Origin: CAZSTA01 sp964609495 [NCBI: uncultured bacterium]
Lineage (GTDB): Bacteria > CAZSTA01
Direction: 5' to 3'
NCBI GenBank assembly: GCA_964609495.1
Contig: CAZSTA010000038.1
Location: 1-22,273, forward strand
DNA: 22,273 nucleotides
Part shown: positions 7,574-15,526 of the stretch, one piece after another
Numbering within the stretch: position 1 is the first letter of the stretch
Layout of the letters: each line of letters opens with the position of its first letter
Made by a program: the position numbers and the translations under genes
Notes under the pieces: model-generated
The model's input: only the letters and a program-made list of their open reading frames with translations
The model's database searches: none
What the model was told of the DNA's origin: nothing

Positions 7574-8027
7574 GATATCCCTCCCAATCTATCCCCCACT
7601 TCCCCTTAGGTCGCCGTTTCCAACTCCAGTAGAACTCGCCATTCTCCTTCTTCCTCTCCAGACCAGATTCCTTGATTATCTCCTTTATCCTGAGCAACCG
7701 TTTGGACATAAAATCCTTATCGTAAAGGACTATTCCATCCAAGCCTATATCCAAGAATAGAGAGGGGAAGTTATTGATGACTTCCTCTCTAGTCTTCGCG
7801 ATTATGGAGATCCTCTCCTCAAATTTCCCTGTTAGCGGTCTTCTCACAAAACGAGTTCTCTTGAAGGGGCTGGAAGGAAGTTCCTCAACCACTAAGAAGA
7901 TGTCATAATCGCTGGTTTCCTTAGCTCCCCCTCTAGCCCTTGAGCCAAAGAGTACGATAGAGATTAGATAATCTCCTAGGTATTCCTTATAGCACCTAAC
8001 TAACTTTTCCTTAAAATTGCTATCCAT
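7563..8027 (-). CDS. MNT-type minimal nucleotidyltransferase
   Basis: 154 residues with a pol-beta-superfamily core. VLFGSRARGGAKETSDYDIFLVVEEL (25-50) gives the GS motif at 28-29 and the metal-binding pair Asp40 and Asp42. Such MntA-like proteins transfer AMP or another nucleotide to a partner, typically the HEPN protein encoded next door, or to small molecules. The last about 40 residues (ESGLERKKENGEFYWSWKRRPKGKW) are basic and aromatic. The gene begins 5 nt after the trpS stop without a clear ribosome site, so coupling to trpS is likely. It overlaps the HEPN gene by 11 nt. MNT family membership is solid. A toxin-antitoxin role is inference from gene order. Confidence 0.8.
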   Translation of the reverse strand: MDSNFKEKLVRCYKEYLGDYLISIVLFGSRARGGAKETSDYDIFLVVEELPSSPFKRTRFVRRPLTGKFEERISIIAKTREEVINNFPSLFLDIGLDGIVLYDKDFMSKRLLRIKEIIKESGLERKKENGEFYWSWKRRPKGKWGIDWEGYHEL

Positions 8028-8032
8028 CTCAA

Positions 8033-9010
8033 CTAAATATGCATAGCTTCCCTAACTTCTTCCATCGTCTTCTGAGCCACTTTCCTAGCTCTATTCGCTC
8101 CTTCAGCCAGGATCTCGTCGATCTTCTTCGGATCGCTCTCAAATTCTCTGCGGCGAACTTGAATAGGAGCTAAAGCCTCTAATAAATTCTCGGAAAGCCT
8201 GTTCTTGCAATCGACACATCCTAAAGCTCCGCTCTCACAATTCGCCTTGATCTCGGCGGTCTCATCGCTACTGTAAACCAAATGGAAAGCATAAACAGGA
8301 CAATCATCTGGATGACCAGGGTCTCCTTTATATATCTTAGTGGGATCGGTGAACATAACCTTTATCTTCCGCTTGATATCCTCTGAATCATCAGCCATAC
8401 AGATATGATTACCGTAGGATTTGCTCATCTTCCGCCCATCAATGCCAGGTAGGAGAGCGAACTTAGTCAACTTAGCTTGAGGCAGAGGGAATATCTCTCC
8501 ATAAAGAGAATTGAACCTTCTAGCTATCTCCCTAGCAAGCTCCAGATGTGGTAACTGATCCCTACCAACTGGAACAGTATCCGCTTTATATATGAGGATA
8601 TCGGCGGCTTGTAGCACCGGGTAACCTAGGAAGCCATAGTTCACCGACTCCATCTTCAATTCCTGAATCTTCTCCTTATAAGTAGGAACACGCTCCAACC
8701 AAGGGACAGGAGTCAACATAGAGAATAGCAAGTGAAGTTCAGCATGCTCCTTAACATGAGATTGGACGAAGATCGTGCATCTCTCAGGATCCAGTCCGGC
8801 GCTCATATAATCTATCGCTAGCTCCCTGATATTAGATTTGATATCGCTTGTATCCTCATAAGCTGTGGTGAGCGAGTGCCAATCTACGATCACCGAGAAC
8901 ATCTCATATTCATCCTGAAGTTGCACCCAATTGTGCAAAGCTCCCTCTAAATTTCCCAGATGTAACTTCCCCGTAGGTTGCATTCCGCTTAAAATCCGTC
9001 CTTTAGGCAA
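8033..9010 (-). CDS. trpS: tryptophanyl-tRNA synthetase
   Basis: Class I aminoacyl-tRNA synthetase charging tRNA-Trp. The HIGH-type motif is KLHLGN near the N-terminus (SGMQPTGKLHLGNLEG), and the KMSKS loop appears in full as DGRKMSKSYGN. Length is 325 aa from the chosen start, normal for bacterial TrpRS. An ATG at 9031 would add MFKEEDE but lacks a ribosome site. TTG at 9010 has a perfect AAGGAGG eight nt upstream and gives MPKGRILSGMQPTG, the usual family start. A CxxC pair (ALGCVDCKN) in the tRNA-binding half is seen in several TrpRS lineages. The gene lies between the M50 protease and the MNT gene in one transcription direction. Confidence 0.94.
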   Translation of the reverse strand: MPKGRILSGMQPTGKLHLGNLEGALHNWVQLQDEYEMFSVIVDWHSLTTAYEDTSDIKSNIRELAIDYMSAGLDPERCTIFVQSHVKEHAELHLLFSMLTPVPWLERVPTYKEKIQELKMESVNYGFLGYPVLQAADILIYKADTVPVGRDQLPHLELAREIARRFNSLYGEIFPLPQAKLTKFALLPGIDGRKMSKSYGNHICMADDSEDIKRKIKVMFTDPTKIYKGDPGHPDDCPVYAFHLVYSSDETAEIKANCESGALGCVDCKNRLSENLLEALAPIQVRRREFESDPKKIDEILAEGANRARKVAQKTMEEVREAMHI

Positions 9011-9046
9011 TTCATCTTCCTCCTTAAACATAATTGATAAAGTCTA

Positions 9047-9670
9047 TTAGCCAATCAATATACCAGTAAAAAATTGCACAATCGGCCATATTATTCCACC
9101 AATCACTCCTACTAAAAGGAGAGCGAATAGTATGAAGAAACCGTATGGCTCGATCCGAGAAAAAGCTATAGCTTGCCTCATCGGTAATATCCCGGTCAGG
9201 ATACGAGATCCATCCAGAGGCGGTATCGGGATCAAGTTGAATATCCCCAACAATAGGTTAAGATATATGCACATAAGCAAGAAGCTGAAGAGAGGTCTGG
9301 CTGAATAAATGGAGATACCAGAGCTGAGCAATAATCTCCAGATAATTGAGAATAAAATAGCCAGAGAGAAATTAGCTCCTGGTCCAGCTAAACTTACCCA
9401 CATCATATCTCGCTTTGGATTCTTGAAGTTTCGAGGATTCACTGGGACTGGCTTCGCCCAGCCAAATCCTACTCCGCTCAGGCTGGAGATGACAAACATC
9501 AAAGTCCCTAGCGGATCGAGATGGATCAGGGGATTCAAAGTCAAGCGCCCGTTGTCACGAGCAGTAGGATCTCCCAATTTATCGGCTACCCATCCGTGCG
9601 AATACTCGTGAAAGACGATAGCTAGTAAGAATATAGGTAAAGTTGTGATAAAACGCGTTATAAGACTCAA
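9047..9670 (-). CDS. site-2 protease family (M50) integral membrane metalloprotease
   Basis: 207-residue polytopic membrane protein. Zinc ligands come from HEYSH at 21-25, inside the first transmembrane helix, and from the aspartate of NLIPIPPLDGSRIL (Asp153). AGPGANF at 95-101 is a third family signature. Hydrophobic helices are visible at about 8-27, 54-70, 92-112, 127-150 and 165-205. It belongs to the small FpvI/YwhC-like bacterial M50 group, often encoded beside trpS and ScpA/ScpB genes, whose substrates are mostly unknown. The start is a TTG whose last two bases belong to the TGA stop of the CCA-adding gene (a TTGA overlap), indicating translational coupling. Confidence 0.9.
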   Translation of the reverse strand: MSLITRFITTLPIFLLAIVFHEYSHGWVADKLGDPTARDNGRLTLNPLIHLDPLGTLMFVISSLSGVGFGWAKPVPVNPRNFKNPKRDMMWVSLAGPGANFSLAILFSIIWRLLLSSGISIYSARPLFSFLLMCIYLNLLLGIFNLIPIPPLDGSRILTGILPMRQAIAFSRIEPYGFFILFALLLVGVIGGIIWPIVQFFTGILIG

Positions 9671-12321
9671 TAGCTCTTTATTCCCTCCTCCGCCTTTCGA
9701 GAGAGTAATTCCTCGATATATTTTAACTGTTCCTCTCTCGAACGAACTTTTCCATCCAACTTAGCATCCAAAACCGAGGTCAATAACTCCTTAAATAAAA
9801 GACTTGGTTTGAGTCCCATCTCTAATAGATCATTTCCATCTACCTCGATCTCAGTGGAACGCAATTTATCCAAGAATAAGCTCATCTTATCTATAGCTAT
9901 CCGCTTATCAGCTTTAGCCATAAGGAAGAATGTAGCTTCTAAGGGCAGAGATATTAATTTGTGATAGATAAAGCTGGGCGGATATTCCTTCTCTGCCGAG
10001 AGAGCTGATATGATCTTCTGAGCCAACTTCGGAGTATCTGACATAAGTTCGATATTCTTCTTCGTCAATCTCAATCGGTTACCGATCTTTTTGATCCTCT
10101 CAGCTCTAAAATCCTGAAACATAAGGATGAAATATACGAGCCAAACCTCTACCTGTTGCTTCCTCACTAATTCCTGGTGATAAGAGAGCATCTCCTCCAC
10201 TCTTCTTAATTCCTCCTCAAGATCTGGGGTGAGCCTCAAATCGGGATGGATAAAGCGTAATATATTTAACTCAACCATTCTCTTTATCGCCCTATAGGGA
10301 GAAACTTCTCTGAAGAGGATAAGAAGTTCATCTCTTAATCTCTCTCCACTCAAATTCTTTATCATATCGAGATCAACCGTATTTTGAATGAAGCCCACCG
10401 TTTGTCCTTCAATATGAAAATTATAACGAAGCTCGAATCTTATGGCTCGAAAGAGGCGAGTTGGATCTTCCACAAAACTCAGGTTATAAAGGACCCTTAT
10501 AACTCCATTGGCAAGATCCCTCTGCCCCCCGTAAAAGTCAACTAACTCTCCAAATCTCCTCTTATTCAATCTAATCGCCATAGAGTTGATGGTAAAATCC
10601 CTTCTATAAAGATCCTTCTTTATAGAACTGTAGTCTATCTTAGGAAGAGCGGCTGGATATTCATAATATTCGATTCGGGAGGTAGCTACATCTATATGAA
10701 AATCGTCGGGAAGGATTATAACCGCAGTCCCAAAGGCTTCATGGCTTCGCACCCGACCTCCTAACACCCGAGCCAGAGCTTTAGCAAAAGTTATACCCTC
10801 TCCTTCAACAACGATATCGATATCGAGATTCTCCACACCTAATAATAGATCTCTAACGAATCCCCCCACTGCATAAGCGGGATATCCCACCTCATCTGCT
10901 ACTTCACCCACCTTTCTAAGGAGGGAGAAGACCCATTCGGGTAAATTATCCTCCATAGGTTTCTTCAAACTACGTCTTATAATGCTCTTTTCCCCATTCA
11001 CCTTATAAGTAGCAAACGATGTCTTCGGGAGGTTATCTTCCCCATACAGAGTTCTGAGTAAATCTTTGCGAGTAACGATCCCCAACAAGCGCTCATCCTC
11101 CACAACTGGAAGACGACCGATACTGTTCTCGATCATCAACTCCTGCATCTGCTTTAACGAGGTCTCTGGCTCTATAGTGATGAGCGAACGAGACATAAAC
11201 CTAGAAACTGGGGTGTTTCCCAAGCCATGATATCCAGCTTTATCTATATCTTTGCGGCAGATAATCCCCACCAACTTGTTGCCCTCCATAACTGGTAGGC
11301 CACTATGACCATAACGTAACATAATTTTTCTCGCCTCTTCAATAGTGGTATTGACATCGATAGTCTTGACTGGCGAGGACATTATATCACCAGCTTTGGA
11401 GATCGGTCTTATCTTCTGTCCTACTACCTCTAACAAATCGGCCTCGATTCTTGTGAAATCCAAGTTTTTTATCGAAGCCGAGGCTGCCTCAGGGTGACCG
11501 CCCCCTCCAAATTCCCTAAGCACCTCATCAACATCCAAGGCTCTAGTTCGACTCCTACCCACCACATAGATATGGCTATCCATCTTCACTATCACGAAGA
11601 TCGCTTCGGCATTCTCGATATCCACCAACTTGTGGGTGAGCATAGCTATCTCTCCCACATACCCACGAACTTCAGCCTGGGCGGTTAGTAATCTTATCCC
11701 CTTTATGAAGTATTCCCTAAGAGAGCGGATCAACTTCTCCAAAAGAAGCCGTTGCCCCTCGGTTAAAGCTCTGGATATAAAGCTAGATACTACGGAGAGC
11801 TTAGCCCCCTTACCCACTAGATAGGCAGCCGCTTTGATATCTGCTACTCTGGTACTTGAAAAGGTCAAACTTCCAGTATCCTCATATATTCCCAAAGCTA
11901 AAATCGTAGCCTCCAGAGGGGTGAGAGAGATATTCCTCTCCCTAAGCAGACGAACCAAGATAGTGGTAGTTGCTCCCATCTCCTCAGTTATATCCATATC
12001 GCTTCTAACATCATTTTCGCTGGGGGGATGGTGATCATAGGTATGAATCTCTATCCCTGGATTATCCAATACCTTCTCGATGCCACCTAATCGATCTTTC
12101 TGCTTAGTATCAACCAAAATCAGACGATCAACTCTATCGAGATCTACATCTTTAGGGCTTTTAAGATCGAGAGAATCCTGGTATAGCTCGATAAATTCCT
12201 TTACATTTCTATCCAAAGCTCCACCTATGATTAATTGAGCTTCTGGATATAGTTTCTTAGCCGCCACCATCGCGGCTAAAGCATCGAAATCGGTAGCGGT
12301 ATGAGTGGTTATTATCTCCAT
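9667..12321 (-). CDS. CCA-adding/poly(A)-polymerase-type tRNA nucleotidyltransferase fused to DHH and CBS domains
   Basis: 884 residues from ATG 12321. Domain order: DHH phosphoesterase (1-about 200; TATDFDALAAM at 8-18, YDHHPP at 95-100), DHHA1 with FGGGGHPEAAS at 271-281, two CBS repeats (about 310-425), then a class II CCA-adding head domain (GGFVRDLLLG at 486-495, DID at 500-502, RRDFTINSMAIR at 573-584) and its RNA-binding helices. It adds all or part of the CCA end to tRNA. In Aquifex a protein of this architecture is an A-adding enzyme that works with a separate CC-adding enzyme, so the activity may be partial here. CBS domains suggest adenine-nucleotide sensing. An upstream in-frame start at 12384 is rejected because the promoter -10 box lies there. 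It is the first gene of the operon. Confidence 0.9.
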   Translation of the reverse strand: MEIITTHTATDFDALAAMVAAKKLYPEAQLIIGGALDRNVKEFIELYQDSLDLKSPKDVDLDRVDRLILVDTKQKDRLGGIEKVLDNPGIEIHTYDHHPPSENDVRSDMDITEEMGATTTILVRLLRERNISLTPLEATILALGIYEDTGSLTFSSTRVADIKAAAYLVGKGAKLSVVSSFISRALTEGQRLLLEKLIRSLREYFIKGIRLLTAQAEVRGYVGEIAMLTHKLVDIENAEAIFVIVKMDSHIYVVGRSRTRALDVDEVLREFGGGGHPEAASASIKNLDFTRIEADLLEVVGQKIRPISKAGDIMSSPVKTIDVNTTIEEARKIMLRYGHSGLPVMEGNKLVGIICRKDIDKAGYHGLGNTPVSRFMSRSLITIEPETSLKQMQELMIENSIGRLPVVEDERLLGIVTRKDLLRTLYGEDNLPKTSFATYKVNGEKSIIRRSLKKPMEDNLPEWVFSLLRKVGEVADEVGYPAYAVGGFVRDLLLGVENLDIDIVVEGEGITFAKALARVLGGRVRSHEAFGTAVIILPDDFHIDVATSRIEYYEYPAALPKIDYSSIKKDLYRRDFTINSMAIRLNKRRFGELVDFYGGQRDLANGVIRVLYNLSFVEDPTRLFRAIRFELRYNFHIEGQTVGFIQNTVDLDMIKNLSGERLRDELLILFREVSPYRAIKRMVELNILRFIHPDLRLTPDLEEELRRVEEMLSYHQELVRKQQVEVWLVYFILMFQDFRAERIKKIGNRLRLTKKNIELMSDTPKLAQKIISALSAEKEYPPSFIYHKLISLPLEATFFLMAKADKRIAIDKMSLFLDKLRSTEIEVDGNDLLEMGLKPSLLFKELLTSVLDAKLDGKVRSREEQLKYIEELLSRKAEEGIKSY

Positions 12322-12374
12322 TTGGTAGCAACTCTTAAATAAGATAAATTTACTAATAAATAGCTTGTAGATAT

Positions 12375-12404
12375 ATTGTAACATAATAATCGAGCTTCTG
12401 TCAA
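12375..12404 (-). promoter_or_regulatory. strong promoter of the CCA-adding/trpS/rluB operon
   Basis: On the minus strand a perfect TTGACA (12404-12399) is followed by an 18-nt spacer and TACAAT (12380-12375), a 5/6 match to TATAAT. Transcription would start near 12368, leaving about 47 nt before ATG 12321. This looks like a constitutive sigma-70 promoter and supports the shorter CCA-adding start. Confidence 0.75.
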
Positions 12405-12484
12405 GTATTTATTGAGAAGGGGATGCATTTAGAATCGGGGATCAAAGAGTCTTTACTTCGTAATGATTTCAGATCGAGTTATAA

Positions 12485-12607
12485 CTCCCCCTCACCCTGG
12501 CCCTCTCCCACGAGGGGAGAGGGAACATCGAGATAGAGCTTAAGTCTATGCTTCGCATTATTTATCGTCCCCCCCTCCCTCGATGGGAGGGGCTAGGGGA
12601 GGGTGAT
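12485..12607. repeat. GC-rich palindromic intergenic repeat, copy A
   Basis: Two strong GC-rich hairpins: CCCTCTCCC/GGGGAGAGGG at about 12499-12522 and CCCCTCCCTCGA/GGGAGGGG at about 12572-12596. Imperfect outer arms CCCCTCACCCT and AGGGGAGGGTGA flank them. Between and before the hairpins are the motif copies at 12542-12560 (reverse TAATGCGAAGCATAGACTT) and 12448-12466. It lies between divergently transcribed genes. Related copies are at 18797 and 20219. No coding capacity is visible, which suggests a MITE- or REP-like element. Outside it, 12405-12675 shows nothing else. Confidence 0.7.
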
Positions 12608-12675
12608 TTAAGGAAATTCAAATCCAAAGCTGCCTAGCACGATATTCTACATGCTTACAATATGACTCAAATCAT

Positions 12676-12704
12676 TTGACAAAATGGGAAAAATGTGTTA
12701 TTAT
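12676..12704 (+). promoter_or_regulatory. strong promoter of the mutarotase gene
   Basis: Perfect TTGACA (12676-12681), a 17-nt spacer, and TATTAT (12699-12704). The predicted start of transcription is near 12711, which leaves an unusually long leader of about 194 nt before the GTG start at 12905. Confidence 0.75.
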
Positions 12705-12710
12705 TAAAAT

Positions 12711-12904
12711 TAGGTTTTCCTTTTGAACGAAGAGGGAAAGATAAAAATAAAGGGCCGAAAAGGAGGTGATAAGGGTAGATAGGCAGATCTACCCGGGAAA
12801 AGGAAGTTTTCTAAAAAGAGAGAAAGTGTTGGAAAACTAATTTCTCTTTCTAGGAGCTTTCCCAGAAGGACGGACCATATCTAAATTTGAAAGGAGGTGT
12901 CCTT
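12711..12904 (+). promoter_or_regulatory. structured 5' leader of the mutarotase gene, candidate cis-regulatory RNA
   Basis: Visible pairings are: an 8-bp hairpin GGGTAGAT/ATCTACCC (12773-12780 with 12787-12794); an outer stem GGGAAA/TTTCCC (12795-12800 with 12858-12863); inside it AGTTTTC (12805-12811) pairing GAAAACT (12832-12838); and AGAGAAA (12819-12825) pairing TTTCTCT (12841-12847), in pseudoknot order. Last, AAGGAC (12866-12871) pairs GTCCTT (12899-12904), enclosing the ribosome site AAAGGAGGTG and ending at the start codon. A second perfect anti-16S match, AGGAGGTGAT (12761-12770), has no start codon at the right distance. I match it to no known riboswitch class. Confidence 0.45.
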
Positions 12905-15094
12905 GTGAACAAGTATAGAAATACTCTATTAATCGCATTGGCTCTCATCTTTCTGTTCAGCCTTAATATGGTCTGGGCTGAAGAGACCACGAGAGTAAAC
13001 ATTCAAGGAGCGTTATTCGGCGCGACTTCTGATGGGACTCCTATTGAGGAATATACGCTGATCAATGACAATGGTGTGATAGCCAAGTTTATTACCTTAG
13101 GTGGTACCCTCAGCGAGTTACACGTGCCTGATCGAAACGGCGTTTTGGCTGACGTCGTGCTTGGTTTCGATACTGTTGCTGACTATGAGAATCCTGATAG
13201 AAATCCCTACTTTGGCTGTATCACAGGTCGATACGCCAACCGTATCGCTAAGGGGAAGTTCTCAATCGATGAGGATAGTTATACTCTGGCGATAAACAAT
13301 CCTCCCAATACTCTGCATGGTGGGTTCAAGGGCTATAGAGATGTCGTATGGAAAGCTACTACTCATTATACACCTGAGGGTCCAGCTATCACCTTCACCT
13401 ACAGGAGTCACGATGGTGAGGAGGGATATCCTGGCAACCTCGACATAGCAGTCACCTACACCTTGACGAACGAGAATGAGGTGAAGATTGAGTATTTGGC
13501 TACTACCGATAAGCCCACAATCGTTAACCTGACCAATCACAGCTATTTCAACCTTGCTGGCGCTGGTTCGGGGACGATCTTAGATCATGAGCTGATGATC
13601 GTGGCAGATAACTATACCCCAGCGGACGACACGCTGATTCCAACTGGCGAGATCGCACCAGTTGCAGGAACACCATTTGACTTCACCAAGCCTATGAAAG
13701 TCGGTGCCCGAATAGATGAGCCCCGTAAACGCCCGACATTCAGGGGTTACGACCACAACTACGTCCTGAACAGCCAGGATGGTTCGCTTGCCTTGGCTGC
13801 ACGCCTTTATGATCCGGGTTCTGGTCGAGTGATGGAGGTATATACGACCGAGCCGGGAGTGATGTTGTATACAGGTAATTGGCTTGATTTGAAGTCTGCG
13901 AAGGATGGTATGGACTATGTTGAGAACGCTGCGTTAGCCCTTGAGACTCAACATTATCCCGACTCGCCTAACCATCCGAATTTCCCCTCGGTCATCCTCC
14001 GACCAGGAGAGACCTATAAAACAACAACAATCTATAAATTCTACACGAAATCGTTATTCGGCAGGACTTCCGATGGGACTCCCATTGAGGAATATACGCT
14101 GATCAATGACAACGGTGTGATAGCCAAGTTTATTACCTTAGGTGGTACCCTCAGCGAGTTACACGTGCCTGATCGAAACGGCGTTTTGGCTGACGTCGTG
14201 CTTGGTTTCGATACTGTTGCTGACTATGAGAATCCTGATAGAAATCCCTACTTTGGCTGTATCACAGGTCGATACGCCAACCGTATCGCTAAGGGGAAGT
14301 TCTCAATCGATGAGGATAGTTATACTCTGGCGATAAACAATCCTCCCAATACTCTGCATGGTGGGTTCAAGGGCTATAGAGATGTCGTATGGAAAGCTAC
14401 TACTCATTATACACCTGAGGGTCCAGCTATCACCTTCACCTACAGGAGTCACGATGGTGAGGAGGGATATCCTGGCAACCTCGACATAGCAGTCACCTAC
14501 ACCTTGACGAACGAGAATGAGGTGAAGATTGAGTATTTGGCTACTACCGATAAGCCCACAATCGTTAACCTGACCAATCACAGCTATTTCAACCTTGCTG
14601 GCGCTGGTTCGGGGACGATCTTAGATCATGAGCTGATGATCGTGGCAGATAACTATACCCCAGCGGACGACACGCTGATTCCAACTGGCGAGATCGCACC
14701 AGTTGCAGGAACACCATTTGACTTCACCAAGCCTATGAAAGTCGGTGCCCGAATAGATGAGCCCCGTAAACGCCCGACATTCAGGGGTTACGACCACAAC
14801 TACGTCCTGAACAGCCAGGATGGTTCGCTTGCCTTGGCTGCACGCCTTTATGATCCGGGTTCTGGTCGAGTGATGGAGGTATATACGACCGAGCCGGGAG
14901 TGATGTTGTATACAGGTAATTGGCTTGATTTGAAGTCTGCGAAGGATGGTATGGACTATGTTGAGAACGCTGCGTTAGCCCTTGAGACTCAACATTATCC
15001 CGACTCGCCTAACCAGCCGAATTTCCCCTCAACTATTCTCCGACCAGGAGAGACCTATACAACGACAACAGTCTATAAATTCTACACCGAGTAA
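12905..15094 (+). CDS. secreted tandem-duplicated aldose 1-epimerase (galactose mutarotase)
   Basis: Interconverts alpha and beta anomers of aldoses such as galactose or glucose. The 729-residue protein has a signal peptide (about 1-25, NKYRNTLLIALALIFLFSLNMVWA) and two full epimerase units, residues 36-382 and 383-729. Both keep the catalytic set: Arg109, His138 (LHGG), His212 (TNHSYFNL), Asp283 (GYDHNY) and Glu347 (ALETQHYPDSPN) in unit 1, and the same residues plus 347 in unit 2. A normal enzyme has one such unit of about 340 aa. The start is GTG 12905 with AAGGAGGTG 5 nt upstream; a TTG at 12887 would place that ribosome site inside the gene. It is transcribed alone, between a strong promoter and two terminators. 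Extracellular action is inferred from the signal peptide. Confidence 0.9.
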   Translation: MNKYRNTLLIALALIFLFSLNMVWAEETTRVNIQGALFGATSDGTPIEEYTLINDNGVIAKFITLGGTLSELHVPDRNGVLADVVLGFDTVADYENPDRNPYFGCITGRYANRIAKGKFSIDEDSYTLAINNPPNTLHGGFKGYRDVVWKATTHYTPEGPAITFTYRSHDGEEGYPGNLDIAVTYTLTNENEVKIEYLATTDKPTIVNLTNHSYFNLAGAGSGTILDHELMIVADNYTPADDTLIPTGEIAPVAGTPFDFTKPMKVGARIDEPRKRPTFRGYDHNYVLNSQDGSLALAARLYDPGSGRVMEVYTTEPGVMLYTGNWLDLKSAKDGMDYVENAALALETQHYPDSPNHPNFPSVILRPGETYKTTTIYKFYTKSLFGRTSDGTPIEEYTLINDNGVIAKFITLGGTLSELHVPDRNGVLADVVLGFDTVADYENPDRNPYFGCITGRYANRIAKGKFSIDEDSYTLAINNPPNTLHGGFKGYRDVVWKATTHYTPEGPAITFTYRSHDGEEGYPGNLDIAVTYTLTNENEVKIEYLATTDKPTIVNLTNHSYFNLAGAGSGTILDHELMIVADNYTPADDTLIPTGEIAPVAGTPFDFTKPMKVGARIDEPRKRPTFRGYDHNYVLNSQDGSLALAARLYDPGSGRVMEVYTTEPGVMLYTGNWLDLKSAKDGMDYVENAALALETQHYPDSPNQPNFPSTILRPGETYTTTTVYKFYTE
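13010..15091 (+). repeat. in-frame tandem duplication, two 1041-bp units
   Basis: Unit 1 is 13010-14050 and unit 2 is 14051-15091, offset 1041 bp (347 codons), with no linker. By direct comparison 13073-13974 is identical to 14114-15015, 902 bp without a difference. The outer edges differ: 6 changes in the first 63 bp and 11 in the last 76 bp, giving 7 amino-acid differences in all. Confidence 0.95.
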
Positions 15095-15131
15095 TACATC
15101 ACTCGCCAGTTCTGGCAAAACGCTAAACTCT

Positions 15132-15162
15132 AACCCCCCGTCAATGACGGGGGGTTGTTTTT
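15132..15162 (+). terminator. rho-independent terminator of the mutarotase gene
   Basis: A perfect 11-bp stem, AACCCCCCGTC/GACGGGGGGTT, with loop AAT is followed by GTTTTT. It lies 37 nt after the stop codon. Confidence 0.92.
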
Positions 15163-15200
15163 GACATGAGAACTTGTTGACTTAATGAAACGATAATACG

Positions 15201-15240
15201 GTGCATGGCCACCCCAAATGGGGGGCCAGCACTTTTTTTT
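15201..15240 (+). terminator. second rho-independent terminator
   Basis: Stem GTGC(a)TGGCC(a)CCCC with GGGGGGCCAGCAC, two bulged adenines and an AAAT loop, followed directly by eight T. It backs up the terminator 40 nt upstream. Confidence 0.88.
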
Positions 15241-15452
15241 GATAGAACGGGGGTTTTTTTCCTTTCAATGCTTTTTCGGGATCTTCTGGAACTTGTAAAG
15301 ATTATTGGTTGGATTTTGGGGGAAAAAATTAAATCAATTTTCATAACCAGAGCAGGTGTCAGTATATGCCGCATGAGTTAAGGAGTACTCTTAAAAATAT
15401 TTTCAAAGAATACTTCCAGGACTTTTATCTTATAGAAAATATGCAAAAACAC

Positions 15453-15481
15453 TGGACAACAACCTATAAGTGTGATATAAT
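15453..15481 (+). promoter_or_regulatory. strong promoter of the exported-protein genes
   Basis: TGGACA (15453-15458, 5/6 match), a 17-nt spacer and a perfect TATAAT (15476-15481). Transcription would start near 15488, giving a leader of about 135 nt before ATG 15623 that contains the 17-codon ORF. Confidence 0.7.
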
Positions 15482-15526
15482 TCTAATTAATGTTCAAGCC
15501 GAAGATATTTTAAGAAGGAGGAGGTG

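Noticed and set aside
12322-12384. N-terminal extension of the CCA-adding enzyme starting at 12384
   Set aside because: It overlaps the promoter -10 box, and the 21 extra residues are unlike a DHH protein start. ATG 12321 begins MEIITTHTATDFDA.
13262-14581. Minus-strand 92-codon frames, duplicated at 13262 and 14303
   Set aside because: Antisense shadows of the two epimerase units; their duplication simply follows the tandem repeat.
15141-15374. 77-codon minus-strand frame after the mutarotase
   Set aside because: It covers both strong terminators and A/T-runs, has no ribosome site and its protein has no family-like pattern.
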